A stretch of 64,000 bases of DNA from Berkiella sp964594635 (lineage in GTDB: Bacteria; Pseudomonadota; Gammaproteobacteria; Berkiellales; Berkiellaceae): the NCBI GenBank assembly GCA_964594635.1, contig CAZQMV010000010.1, positions 18,166 to 82,165 of the forward strand. The letters are read 5' to 3'. Positions 1 to 8,574 of this stretch are shown here, piece by piece. The number at the start of each line of letters is the position of its first letter. Position 1 is the stretch's first letter. Position numbers and translations under genes: made by a program. The notes under the pieces were generated by a model. It was not told where the DNA came from. It saw only the letters and a list, made by a program, of their open reading frames with translations, and made no database searches.

Positions 1-2
1 TG

Positions 3-1631
3 CGAACAGTATATGTCACTGTAACATATTCTGAGAAATCTAAACTTGATTATGCTAAACGTGCGTTTAATAAAATAACAAAACAAACCTCTTTACACTA
101 TTTGGAAGCTGCAAGTAAAGTCTCACCTGATCTTCTACCAACGACCACTGACCCCACAAGTGCAATTGAATGGGCCGAACAATTGCAAGAAGATTTAATA
201 GGAGAACAAGCAACTGAAAAAGTGATTGTGGTCAGTATACAAGTGCCCGAGATCTTATTTCAAGCAAGAGGTACAGGTAAACAAGAAAGGGGAAACTATC
301 TTGATACAAATCTAATGCAAAAACTTGTAGCAACCAAGGAAGGCAAAAGCTTGTTGAAAATAAACCAAGCTGCTATTTATACTGAATTTGATATAACTAA
401 AGAGCAGGCTCAACAATCACACCCTGTTCCTGTTCCATCTGCACCAATCAGTGCACCTCAACCCGTTAAAATAGATGGTGTTAAACAGGCTAAATTAAAT
501 TTCATTAGTAGTTTCCAGGACAAAATAAACAAGTTACCTGATACGGCTAATGGGAAAATTGTTCGAGCGCAAATGTTAAGAGATCTTAATAATTATGCTA
601 ATAGTACTGATTCAGACATTAAATCTAAAGCAGCAGAAGTTCTTGCAAATTATAATCAATCGCAACTGCAACAATCTTCTGAGGATAAAGTAGCTCCACA
701 AATTTTACTACCTCGTGAAGTTATGCTTAAAGATAATAAGAAGGATTTTGCGACCATTGAGGGATTAAGCCTAGATCTTATTGATAACATGATAGGTAGT
801 GAAGCCTTTGATGCTCAATCTGAATCTTCACAAACAGCTCTTTTAGAGATGGCCAAATTTTTAAGATCTTTAACCGACAAAGTGAATGACTTTATTAAAG
901 GAGATATCAATTTAGGCCAGCTGATGGATTTTGTAAAATCCAATGGCATACCCGATGCCGACAGAATTAATCCGCTGCAAGTGCTTGTAGATGGCATTAC
1001 TGAATTAGCAACAGCTTTGAATATAACGGATCCGAATGTCAAAAATAACATGAATGATCTTCGACAAGAGATTACTAGTTTGTCTAGCAAATTAAATTTA
1101 CCACTTCATTCTCAGCCTTTGAATCTACAATCCGCTTTAGTTAAACCCACAACGTCTGAACCTTCACTAACATCAAAATCAAGTTTAAATGTTAATGTAC
1201 AAAAATTGTATGAACAAATGAGAAGTACCTCTATTGATCGTAATACGACACTAAATGCTTTTGCCCGTAATGCTGTAAAACGTATTACGCGCATGAAAAA
1301 TGCTGATCGTGACATGCAAATTGCGGGGATCCAAGCATTAGTTGATAATGTGAATGGCGCTAAGGATCCACAGGCTAAAGAAACGGCCACTCGAGATCTA
1401 GTATTTGCACTTCAATATGTTAAATCCGAAATTAAAAATGCTCAAAAGAAGCTTTCATTGGTTTCAGCTTTAGATATTGTATGCGACAAAATAATGGAAA
1501 ACATACCAAACAAAAATTCATATCATGCGCCCCAAGGAGAAGTTATTTCAAAGGGAAAAGCAGCCTTAAATAAGGCAGCACCTATTGAACAGAAATTAGA
1601 AGACAAATCCAAAGATAGGCCAAGTCATTGA
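3..1631 (+). CDS. Orphan protein, 5' end cut by window edge
   Basis: I do not recognise this protein. The reading frame is open from base 3 to the TGA at 1629-1631 with no stop, and the first start-like codon (a TTG at 102) has no Shine-Dalgarno sequence. The true start therefore almost certainly lies left of the window. The visible part is about 542 residues, hydrophilic, without membrane segments or signal peptide, and mainly helical, with a Pro/Ser-rich linker (around residues 105-120 counted from codon 102). The C-terminal 120 residues are lysine-rich and end in a charged tail containing EQKLEDKSKD. Such architecture is common in large orphan or effector proteins of intracellular gammaproteobacteria, but that role is inference only. 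The stop codon directly abuts a REP-like array. Confidence 0.75.
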   Translation, partial: RTVYVTVTYSEKSKLDYAKRAFNKITKQTSLHYLEAASKVSPDLLPTTTDPTSAIEWAEQLQEDLIGEQATEKVIVVSIQVPEILFQARGTGKQERGNYLDTNLMQKLVATKEGKSLLKINQAAIYTEFDITKEQAQQSHPVPVPSAPISAPQPVKIDGVKQAKLNFISSFQDKINKLPDTANGKIVRAQMLRDLNNYANSTDSDIKSKAAEVLANYNQSQLQQSSEDKVAPQILLPREVMLKDNKKDFATIEGLSLDLIDNMIGSEAFDAQSESSQTALLEMAKFLRSLTDKVNDFIKGDINLGQLMDFVKSNGIPDADRINPLQVLVDGITELATALNITDPNVKNNMNDLRQEITSLSSKLNLPLHSQPLNLQSALVKPTTSEPSLTSKSSLNVNVQKLYEQMRSTSIDRNTTLNAFARNAVKRITRMKNADRDMQIAGIQALVDNVNGAKDPQAKETATRDLVFALQYVKSEIKNAQKKLSLVSALDIVCDKIMENIPNKNSYHAPQGEVISKGKAALNKAAPIEQKLEDKSKDRPSH

Positions 1632-1719
1632 TACTTTGCAGGACATCCAGATCTTACTTTATTACTTTGCAGGACATCCATACTTTACAGGACATCCAGA
1701 TCTTTTTTTGGATGTCCTG
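1631..1719. repeat. REP-like array left of the RAYT gene
   Basis: Three direct copies of an 11-mer, CAGGACATCCA, lie at 1639-1649, 1670-1680 and 1688-1698. Each is preceded by a similar lead (ATACTTTG, TTACTTTG, ATACTTTA). The inverted copy TGGATGTCCTG is at 1709-1719, so 1688-1719 can fold into an 11-bp perfect hairpin with a 10-base loop. The same units flank the other side of the adjacent RAYT gene. REP sequences are the known partners of RAYT transposases, so these are probably its cognate elements. The hairpin may also act as a terminator for the upstream gene. Confidence 0.8.
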
Positions 1720-1870
1720 TTGTTGTTCTGTTGTTGTTTTATCTTGCAAAAGCATACGAAAATCATCGATTTATCTATGCACTTTCGTACTAGAGAAAAT
1801 CGAAGCTATTTTTTTACATTAAATGATTATTAGTGGATGAATACTGTGTGAGTATTTATAGTTCAAGCGG

Positions 1871-2878
1871 TTACGCAGCTGCAATATAACATTGCCTTGC
1901 AGTGCTTAATCCTTTAGGACCATGGCGACGATGTTGGCTACAAAAATTCATCAACACATCAGTACTGCCAATAGCATAAGAAAAGCTAGTTTGTAGGCTT
2001 TTAACCATATTCATCCATGTTCTGGCATTCAAGTCTAATCTTGTCAGTATTGGAGCGATATTATCTGGAATCGCCCCTTTTTTATCTTCTCGTATTATTC
2101 GTCCGGTAGAATCAATAAGCTGCAAATAGTCTGATAACATAAAATCAATAGCCGGAACACCTTTATTTATCTTGTAGTGATTATTAGCAAATGGCATTAA
2201 ATGTCCTGGTTGTCTTGCTTGATTACCATTTTTTTCAATTGAATTATTCACATTCAATTGCTTTGCTAGCATATGTATACGATCTTGAATAGAAGTATAA
2301 TCAGATGTTTCAGGAGTCTTTGCAACTTTCGCCCGAATAGGATTTAAATCAACATAGGCCATTGCGCTTAAAATAGCTCCTTCATCTAATAAGGCTTGAG
2401 ATTTATATCTTCCCTCCCAAAACCTTCCTTTAGTACTATCTTCCCTATTGAAAGAGCGTGCGATTGCTTCATTTAAACATCGCATAAACCAGCTAATATC
2501 CATTAAACGCTTGCGCCATAACGCAATTTTATATTCGGCCTCTTGCTTAGAGTACGTGCTTATCGCTTTTGCATCCTTTGAGAATAGTAGCTGCCATCGT
2601 GAAATCACTGCTTCATCGTCCCAACTTTGCGCTTCTTGTTCATTTACAAATAACACAAGATGGTAATGATTACTCATCACTGCATAAGCGCAGATCTGAA
2701 TAGCAAAAATAGATGAGAGCTGTTTAATTCTAGCGACAATTAGCTGTTTACGATGCGAGTAATCTTGACCTGTTTGATAGTCTTGGCCACATAAATAAGC
2801 ACGACGCACACATCTAGTCATGCAATGATAAAATGACGTGGCACTTAAATCTATTTGAATAGAACGGGGTGAAGTCAT
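1871..2878 (-). CDS. REP-associated tyrosine transposase (RAYT)
   Basis: This is a single-strand DNA transposase of the TnpA_REP/Y1 (IS200-like HUH) family, thought to mobilise REP/BIME sequences. The HUH motif is visible in NHYHLVLFV, and the catalytic tyrosine region in AYVDLNPIRA, with the family N-terminus SFYHCMTRCVRRAYLCG. The longest frame begins at 2920, but I prefer the ATG at 2878 (MTSPRSIQ), which matches the usual RAYT start. That gives 335 residues. The gene stands alone, with no accessory transposition gene, and is flanked at 1631-1719 and 2947-3000 by hairpin-forming repeats built on CAGGACATCCA, its likely substrate. The frame is intact and both active-site motifs are present, so it may be functional. 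A C-terminal extension of about 150 residues follows the catalytic domain. Confidence 0.92.
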   Translation of the reverse strand: MTSPRSIQIDLSATSFYHCMTRCVRRAYLCGQDYQTGQDYSHRKQLIVARIKQLSSIFAIQICAYAVMSNHYHLVLFVNEQEAQSWDDEAVISRWQLLFSKDAKAISTYSKQEAEYKIALWRKRLMDISWFMRCLNEAIARSFNREDSTKGRFWEGRYKSQALLDEGAILSAMAYVDLNPIRAKVAKTPETSDYTSIQDRIHMLAKQLNVNNSIEKNGNQARQPGHLMPFANNHYKINKGVPAIDFMLSDYLQLIDSTGRIIREDKKGAIPDNIAPILTRLDLNARTWMNMVKSLQTSFSYAIGSTDVLMNFCSQHRRHGPKGLSTARQCYIAAA

Positions 2879-2946
2879 GCTGCGACATCCTGTACTGCGA
2901 TATGTGTAATATACCGACATGTTGCACAGTTTTCAAATATTATTTT

Positions 2947-3000
2947 TGGATGTCCTGCATGGAAAGTAGGACACCCAAATCTTTTTTTGGATGTCCTGCA
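2947..3000. repeat. REP-like pair right of the RAYT gene
   Basis: TGGATGTCCTGCA occurs at 2947-2959 and again at 2988-3000. Between them is a variant inverted copy, AGGACACCCA, at 2968-2977. The segment 2968-2997 forms a 10-bp hairpin with a single C-A mismatch (a G-U wobble on the other strand) and the same T-rich loop (ATCTTTTTTT) as the left-hand hairpin. It lies between the RAYT gene and the stop codon of the next gene. Confidence 0.78.
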
Positions 3001-3003
3001 ATC

Positions 3004-4092
3004 TTAGATCTTGCGACGGCGCTTGTATTCAACCACTTGTGCATCCACATCGTAGTCTTTAGATTTGACGCGTGCGATATCGGCTTCGTAGAAAAACTCA
3101 TCACCCGCTTTCAAAACACACCATTTAGCATTGTATTTTGTTAAGGTGGCAATTTCTTCTTCATAGTTACTAGCAGTTTGATCATCAGGTTTTTTAAAGA
3201 ACTTGCCTAAAGCGGTCTTAAGCTCTGTTTCAACTTCAGATAAGGTTCTTTTATAACTTACGTTTAATCCCAACACATGCAGCAAGCTAGCTCCTGTGAA
3301 CTGGTCTTTTGGAACAGCTTGACCTTCATTATTTAATTGGAAGCTTTGTGTTTTATGACCAAATATCCCTCTCATACACAACTGATATACAGCAACGGTT
3401 AGAGCAGCAACTATGCCCATAGCAACAGTTAACGCAAGAGGCGCAAAAATAGTTCCTACCGCTGCATAAACACTCCACGCCCCACCAAAGGCGAGTGCGG
3501 CTTGAATGATTATCGATACGCGGGGAAAACGATCGTTTAAATAAGTTGTCACTCGTTGGCGTAAAGTCGCTTTAATAGACAAAGGACCTTCCTCAATCGC
3601 TTTGCGATAATCTTCTGGGAAATCTTTTGGCACGACTTTGGTACTAAGGAATTGCTCTAAACGCTTAAATTCCTCTTCAATTGTATTTTTAATAATGGAT
3701 GGTATGCTTCCCGCTACTCCACCACCAAAAGCAGGAACACCGCCTTTATACGGCACAACAATTTCATCAAACTCATCTGTTTTTAACAGACGATAAATAT
3801 TAGCAAATGCCTCAGCAATATGTTTAACACTCAAGCCTTCAGTAGATTCAAATGAAAGGGTTGGAACACCAACCACATTCACATCATAAATTGGATGGGT
3901 ATCGGTGCCCCCTATTTTATTAGGACGCATTGCCTCTGCTAAGCCACCACGATTTTTCGTGTCATGCAGTTTATTTCGTGGTAAACGAAAATCCGGCAAA
4001 TTATCTGGCAAGACAAATAATTTTCTAGGCTGGTTTAAAAAATCTTGGCGGGTGAGCTGTTTATCGCTAAGGATGAGGCGTGTAAATTTCAT
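3004..4092 (-). CDS. Orphan protein with paired membrane segments
   Basis: I do not recognise this protein. It has 362 residues from the ATG at 4092 (MKFTRLILSD); a TTG four codons upstream extends the frame to 4104, and neither has a strong Shine-Dalgarno sequence. Residues ~1-190 are soluble and contain a glycine-rich stretch, VPYKGGVPAFGGGVAGSIPS, near residue 120. Two adjoining hydrophobic segments follow at about residues 195-245 (SIIIQAALAFGGAWSVYAAV, then a second Ala/Val-rich stretch). The C-terminal ~115 residues are charged and soluble and end in YKRRRKI. The layout looks like two soluble domains flanking a membrane hairpin. The glycine-rich loop after a beta-strand faintly recalls nucleotide- or ADP-ribose-binding folds, but I would not assign a function. 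The REP-like array begins next to its stop codon. Confidence 0.8.
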   Translation of the reverse strand: MKFTRLILSDKQLTRQDFLNQPRKLFVLPDNLPDFRLPRNKLHDTKNRGGLAEAMRPNKIGGTDTHPIYDVNVVGVPTLSFESTEGLSVKHIAEAFANIYRLLKTDEFDEIVVPYKGGVPAFGGGVAGSIPSIIKNTIEEEFKRLEQFLSTKVVPKDFPEDYRKAIEEGPLSIKATLRQRVTTYLNDRFPRVSIIIQAALAFGGAWSVYAAVGTIFAPLALTVAMGIVAALTVAVYQLCMRGIFGHKTQSFQLNNEGQAVPKDQFTGASLLHVLGLNVSYKRTLSEVETELKTALGKFFKKPDDQTASNYEEEIATLTKYNAKWCVLKAGDEFFYEADIARVKSKDYDVDAQVVEYKRRRKI

Positions 4093-4124
4093 AAAGCATT
4101 CCAACTAACTACATGGGACTGCTT

Positions 4125-5351
4125 TTATTTTACAACAGAACCGATGATTTTTTCCTCTTTCGTTGCCCAAAATAAGACAATATAAGCACAAATGGCTGAA
4201 AAAAGCGTCCCTAACATAACCCCAATTCGTCCATCGGTATCGTATATCATGGGTGCGTGTTCAAAGGCTAATGAACAAATAAATAAACTCATCGTAAAGC
4301 CAATGCCACATAAAATGGAAATGCCATAAAGCTGCTGCCAATTCGCGCCAATTGGCATCTTTGCCAATTTCAATTTAATGGTGATATATGAAAATAAGAA
4401 TACACCAACTTGTTTACCAAAAAATAAACCTAAGGCAACCCCTAAAGAGATAGGATTTAACAATTGTGAAGCACTCATACCACCAAAATGAATACCCGAA
4501 TTTGCAAAAGCAAAAATGGGTAAAATAAAATACGTCACCCAAACATGTAGGTTATTTTCAAGTACTTTCAATGGCGAGTGAACTCGTCTTTTGATGACTG
4601 ACAACGGGATCACCATCGCTAGTAAAACACCTGAAATCGTTGCATGAATACCGGACTTTAGTACGAAAAACCACAACAAAACACCTAATACTAAATAAAT
4701 AGCAAGTCGTGCTATTTTTAATTTATTCACAATGATTAAGATCGCAAACGTAACTAAAGCCCCTAGAATAGCCCACACCGACAGTGCTTGGGTATAAAAA
4801 ATGGCTATCACTAAAATCGCAGCAAGATCATCAAAAATAGCCAATGCTAAAACAAATAATTTTAAAGAACTCGGTATTCGTTTACCCAGTAAAGTTAAAA
4901 CACCTAAGGCAAAAGCAATATCTGTTGCCATTGGAATAGCCCAGCCTGCCATACTGAGCTTATTTTGGTAATTGAAAGCCACATAAATCATAGCAGGAAA
5001 AATAACCCCACCAAGAGCTGCCAGTCCAGGCAACATCACTTGAGAAAGACGAGATAATTGACCTTCCAAAATTTCACGTTTTAGCTCAAGACCTATCAAG
5101 AGAAAAAATATTGCCATCAATCCATCGTTTATCCACAGAATCAATGGCTTTGACAGCGCAAAATGTTCGATACCAATATGCAGCTTATAATTTAATAACT
5201 GTTGGTAGTTGTCATACAAAGGGGTATTAGCAATAACAAGGGCAAGAAGACTGGCAAGGATCAATAAAAACCCAGCAAAAGATTCCATACGAATAAAGTA
5301 TCGCACTTTAGCAAAGGCTAAGGAAAATCCAGAATTGTGCTGATGATTCAT
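4125..5351 (-). CDS. nhaA: Na+/H+ antiporter NhaA
   Basis: This inner-membrane antiporter exports one Na+ (or Li+) in exchange for two H+ and serves pH and sodium homeostasis. It has 408 residues, about 12 hydrophobic helices, and the NhaA signature LALAIFDDLAAILVIAIFY, which carries the two adjacent aspartates of the ion-binding site. Another conserved stretch, WAIPMATDIAFALGVL, corresponds to the unwound TM4 region. The start is the ATG at 5351 (MNHQHNSGFS). The N-terminal RMESFAGFLLILAS is typical of the family. The gene lies 44 bp downstream of the GGDEF/EAL gene on the same strand, so it could be co-transcribed. No NhaR-type regulator is adjacent. Confidence 0.96.
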   Translation of the reverse strand: MNHQHNSGFSLAFAKVRYFIRMESFAGFLLILASLLALVIANTPLYDNYQQLLNYKLHIGIEHFALSKPLILWINDGLMAIFFLLIGLELKREILEGQLSRLSQVMLPGLAALGGVIFPAMIYVAFNYQNKLSMAGWAIPMATDIAFALGVLTLLGKRIPSSLKLFVLALAIFDDLAAILVIAIFYTQALSVWAILGALVTFAILIIVNKLKIARLAIYLVLGVLLWFFVLKSGIHATISGVLLAMVIPLSVIKRRVHSPLKVLENNLHVWVTYFILPIFAFANSGIHFGGMSASQLLNPISLGVALGLFFGKQVGVFLFSYITIKLKLAKMPIGANWQQLYGISILCGIGFTMSLFICSLAFEHAPMIYDTDGRIGVMLGTLFSAICAYIVLFWATKEEKIIGSVVK

Positions 5352-5395
5352 TAAATGCTCTATCTATTCAAACCTGTTGGGCAGTCTATCAAAAT

Positions 5396-7618
5396 CTAGA
5401 ACGGCTTACCAAAAAAGCTTTCCAGGTTTTTAGCTGCGACAGGTGCACTATACAAATAGCCTTGCATATAGTCACAACCTAAATTTGATAATATTTCCAC
5501 TTGCTTATCGGTTTCTACCCCTTCAGCAATGGTTTTGATATCAAGTCCCACTGCAAAAGCGAGTATACCTCTAACCAGTGCTTGCGTGTTCTTATCTTTA
5601 GCAATATTGCGGATAAACATGGGGTCAATTTTAATAATATCAACCGGTAATTGATGAAGATAGCTTAAAGAAGAATAACCTGTGCCAAAATCATCAATAA
5701 TGATTTTTATGCCAAGTTCTCGCAACGCTAATAGAATTTCCAAGGTATATTTTAACTGTTCAACCAACGCCGTTTCAGGTATTTCGAATGCTAAATTGCA
5801 AAGCTTGGGATCAAACGATAGTTGTTTAAATATATTTTTAATACTTTCTAAAAAGGAAGGTGCCATTAATTGCTTTACTGATAAATTAATGGTCATCATT
5901 AAATCGTCATGCCCCATTGACCGCCATTGTTGCAATTGTACGCAAGCCGATCTCAAAACCCACTCACCCAATTCAATAATAAAGCCTGTTTCTTCAGCTT
6001 CGGCTATAAATTGCACCGGCGAAACATCTCCTAAAGAGGCATTTCTCCATCTTGCTAACGCTTCCACGCCAATCATATGACGATTTCCCATTAAAACAAT
6101 GGGTTGATAATACAAATGAAATTCATTACGCTCCAAACCACCCATCAATGCTTGCTTCATTTGTTGACTGTATTTGAGCCCAGATGACATTTGTTTCGAA
6201 TAGAAAGCGCATTCTGTTTGACTGTCTTTATTGATTTCCTGTAATGCTTTCGTTGCATTTTGAATTAATATCAAGCCAGTATCACCATCTTGCGGGTATA
6301 TCGCAACACCTGCTCGCATGTGAATTTGTATTTCATTTTGCTTCGATAAATGCACACCAAATGGTTTCATCAGTTTTTGTGCAACAACGGCAACATCAAG
6401 CGCTTCAGCAACATCGGCTAGCATGATCCCCAATTGGGTATGTGACATTCGAGAAACCGTATCGCCATCGCGCACTAAACGCAATAAGTGGTTGCCCGTT
6501 TCTTGAAGCAATTTATCACCCACTGCTTGCCCCATCGATTCAACTATTTTGTTGAAATCGACAATTTCAAGAACAATCACTCCAACAAAACGTTTATCAT
6601 GTAAAGCACGCGATATCGTTTGATTTAATCGATCTTCGTATAATTGGCGATTAGGCAAATGCGTTACCACATCGTAATTTGCCGCAAAGTAAAGTTGTGT
6701 TTTGTGTTCAATATCACTTAATCCATAACTGATATCTGCTGCGAGCGCTCTTAATAAGGTGATTTCTTCTGCGCTGAAATAGTCTGCTTGTTTTGCATAC
6801 AACGCCACAACACCACTCATACCTGTCGCTGTTTTAAAGGGAAACCCTCCAATCGCATTAAAGCCAAACTGTAATGCACGGGTTTGCCACGAAAAAGCAT
6901 TTTTAGAAAATCCGGTCACATCATTGACAACAACGGCGTATTTTTTTCGCAATGCCGATAAAGCTGGTTCGCCTCTTTCTGTTGCACTGGCTGATTGAAG
7001 TCCTTCAAACAGTAATCGCAAATATTCGTCATGCTGACCAGAAGTAACCATCATGGTCGGTTGTGCATCAACTGATTCGCTGATACCAATCCATACATAA
7101 GAAAAATGACCAAACTCTTTGATAATATGACAAACATCTTTAAGTAGCTGTTCTTTGTCACGGATACGAAGAATTGTATGATTGGTCTGACTAATCAATT
7201 GGTGGATCTGATTTAAACGTTGCAATCTATGTATTGAATGCTCAAAAACATGTTGTTCATCTAGAATTAATCGTGTTCTGCTGCTGATTAAATAATAAAG
7301 CAATCCTGAACTCGCTAAAATGAGAACCGCTATTTTCACAGGTAATAGCCAACTAAGCGCTGAAAGGTTCAAGCCAAACAAACCCGATAACACAGCATCA
7401 GAAAACACAATGGCTAAAAGACTTGCAGCAATGGCATAGACACCGACAATCCGTAAGGCCAAGTGGGAATAACCAGATTGCTCTTCACTGTATTCTAAAG
7501 GGAGTGAGGTATCGAATTCGGGGGCATCAACAAAATCCAAAGCATGATCGATAAGCGGCTTCTGAGGGCTTATTGTAGATTCTTCTTCCTGCTCTCTTGA
7601 TTTTGCCTTGTTCGGCAT
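5396..7618 (-). CDS. Membrane GAF-GGDEF-EAL protein, probable c-di-GMP phosphodiesterase
   Basis: The protein has 740 residues. A cytoplasmic tail of about 50 residues is followed by two transmembrane segments (roughly 54-80 and 88-111), a GAF-like sensor region (~135-305), a GGDEF domain (~310-475) and an EAL domain (~485-735). The GGDEF active-site loop is replaced: after R390 the expected GGDEF reads SHTQL (392-396), so cyclase activity is unlikely. The EAL domain keeps its catalytic signatures: EAL at 519-521, NLSVKQL, DDFGTG from 642, KID and EGVET at 699-703. It therefore probably hydrolyses c-di-GMP, with the degenerate GGDEF acting as a GTP-binding or structural module. Type IV pili and motility are common targets of such enzymes, and the pilus genes lie just beyond the tRNA gene, but a functional link is inference. 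Confidence 0.93.
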   Translation of the reverse strand: MPNKAKSREQEEESTISPQKPLIDHALDFVDAPEFDTSLPLEYSEEQSGYSHLALRIVGVYAIAASLLAIVFSDAVLSGLFGLNLSALSWLLPVKIAVLILASSGLLYYLISSRTRLILDEQHVFEHSIHRLQRLNQIHQLISQTNHTILRIRDKEQLLKDVCHIIKEFGHFSYVWIGISESVDAQPTMMVTSGQHDEYLRLLFEGLQSASATERGEPALSALRKKYAVVVNDVTGFSKNAFSWQTRALQFGFNAIGGFPFKTATGMSGVVALYAKQADYFSAEEITLLRALAADISYGLSDIEHKTQLYFAANYDVVTHLPNRQLYEDRLNQTISRALHDKRFVGVIVLEIVDFNKIVESMGQAVGDKLLQETGNHLLRLVRDGDTVSRMSHTQLGIMLADVAEALDVAVVAQKLMKPFGVHLSKQNEIQIHMRAGVAIYPQDGDTGLILIQNATKALQEINKDSQTECAFYSKQMSSGLKYSQQMKQALMGGLERNEFHLYYQPIVLMGNRHMIGVEALARWRNASLGDVSPVQFIAEAEETGFIIELGEWVLRSACVQLQQWRSMGHDDLMMTINLSVKQLMAPSFLESIKNIFKQLSFDPKLCNLAFEIPETALVEQLKYTLEILLALRELGIKIIIDDFGTGYSSLSYLHQLPVDIIKIDPMFIRNIAKDKNTQALVRGILAFAVGLDIKTIAEGVETDKQVEILSNLGCDYMQGYLYSAPVAAKNLESFFGKPF

Positions 7619-7718
7619 ATACTCATTCCGCTTGAAATTTTAGCACCACTATAAGTATGGTATCTTTTAGTGAGTATGCCAACCTACAATGCTAGGTTTT
7701 CATGCGCTGAATACATGC

Positions 7719-7794
<76 letters not shown>

Positions 7795-7807
7795 CAATCG
7801 GTGTGAA

Positions 7808-7836
7808 AGTATACGGCGGTTAACGATTTGCCTCAA
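7808..7836 (-). promoter_or_regulatory. Sigma-70 promoter of tRNA-Thr
   Basis: Minus-strand TTGAGG (7831-7836) and TATACT (7808-7813) are separated by exactly 17 bp. The -10 box ends 13 bases before the tRNA 5' end. Of the rest of the gene-free stretch 7795-8099, only the sigma-54 site at 7995 stands out. Confidence 0.7.
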
Positions 7837-7994
7837 GTGACTGCTGTTTAAATATTCAAACTGACCAAATTTTGCAAAGAACTGACCATTTTTGTTCCTA
7901 TGGGTTCGTTTTACAGTAGCGCATTGATCCCCTTGGCCTGCTCCGTCTCGCTATCTCTTTGAAAATAGGTAATTTATTTGCTTAGATTATGTTT

Positions 7995-8010
7995 TGGCAT
8001 GAATACTGCA
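7995..8010 (+). promoter_or_regulatory. Sigma-54 (RpoN) promoter of pilA
   Basis: TGGCATGAATACTGCA has the -24/-12 pattern: the GG at 7996-7997 is followed by exactly ten bases and then GC at 8008-8009. Transcription would start near 8021, leaving a leader of about 80 bases before pilA. Major pilin genes of gammaproteobacteria are classically RpoN/PilR-dependent, which supports the match. No PilS/PilR genes are in this window. Confidence 0.75.
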
Positions 8011-8099
8011 GGAATATTAATAGGATTAACATTATTACATGGTCAGAGCACTTGTAGTAAGGAATTCAAGCTATACAACTTTTCTTTTAGGAGGATGAT

Positions 8100-8522
8100 A
8101 TGAATATTCAAAAAATGCAAAGGGGTTTTACGCTAATCGAATTAATGATTGTGGTTGCGATCATTGGTATCTTAGCGGCGATTGCTATTCCTGCTTATAA
8201 CGATTACATGGTACGTGCTCGCGTATCTGAAGTGATCAATGTGGGTTCTAATGCAAAAACTGCGGTGGCTGAATATCGTATCGCTAAAGGTGTCATGCCA
8301 ACATCGAACCTTGAAGCCGGTGTGACTAGCATCACTTCTCAGTACGTTAGTAGCTTAGCGGTGGGTGCAAATGGTGTCATTACCATTACAGGCAACCCAA
8401 CCACCTTGCAAACCGGCGGTGCTTTTAGCATTATTTTAACACCTACTTTCGCAAATGGCGCTGTCGGGTGGACTTGTACATCTGGTGGTGCAACACAGTT
8501 TGCTCCTGCATCATGCCGATAA
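8100..8522 (+). CDS. pilA: Type IV major pilin PilA
   Basis: This is the prepilin that PilD processes and that polymerises into the type IV pilus fibre. It has 140 residues. The class III leader MNIQKMQRG is cut before F10 in the signature GFTLIELMIVVAIIGILAAI, which has the required glutamate at +5. A conserved NDYMVRARVSE segment continues the N-terminal helix. Two cysteines near the C-terminus (in GWTCTS and PASCR) should form the D-region disulfide loop. A strong Shine-Dalgarno AGGAGG lies 6 bases before the ATG. The gene has its own sigma-54-type promoter and a strong terminator, so it is probably a monocistronic, highly expressed unit ahead of the pilBCD genes. Confidence 0.96.
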   Translation: MNIQKMQRGFTLIELMIVVAIIGILAAIAIPAYNDYMVRARVSEVINVGSNAKTAVAEYRIAKGVMPTSNLEAGVTSITSQYVSSLAVGANGVITITGNPTTLQTGGAFSIILTPTFANGAVGWTCTSGGATQFAPASCR

Positions 8523-8542
8523 ATCTAATATAGGATGCAGCT

Positions 8543-8565
8543 AAAGGGGGCGTAAGCCCCCTTTT
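8543..8565 (+). terminator. Rho-independent terminator after pilA
   Basis: AAAGGGGGC and GCCCCCTTT form a nine-bp stem around a GTAA tetraloop, followed by a short T run. It sits 20 bp after the pilA stop and only 10 bp before the next start codon, so most pilA transcripts should end here and the next gene would depend on read-through. Confidence 0.88.
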
Positions 8566-8574
8566 AATTAAAAG

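Noticed and set aside
1631..1719. Possible CRISPR array
   Set aside because: Units are short (11-19 bp), unevenly spaced and include inverted copies, and no cas genes are present. The RAYT/REP explanation fits better.
1628..1833. Two overlapping short plus-strand frames in the REP-like array
   Set aside because: They consist of translated repeats and have no start signal.
7681..7698. AACCTA/TAGGTT hairpin after tRNA-Thr as a terminator
   Set aside because: Only a 6-bp stem with no T run in the direction of tRNA transcription.
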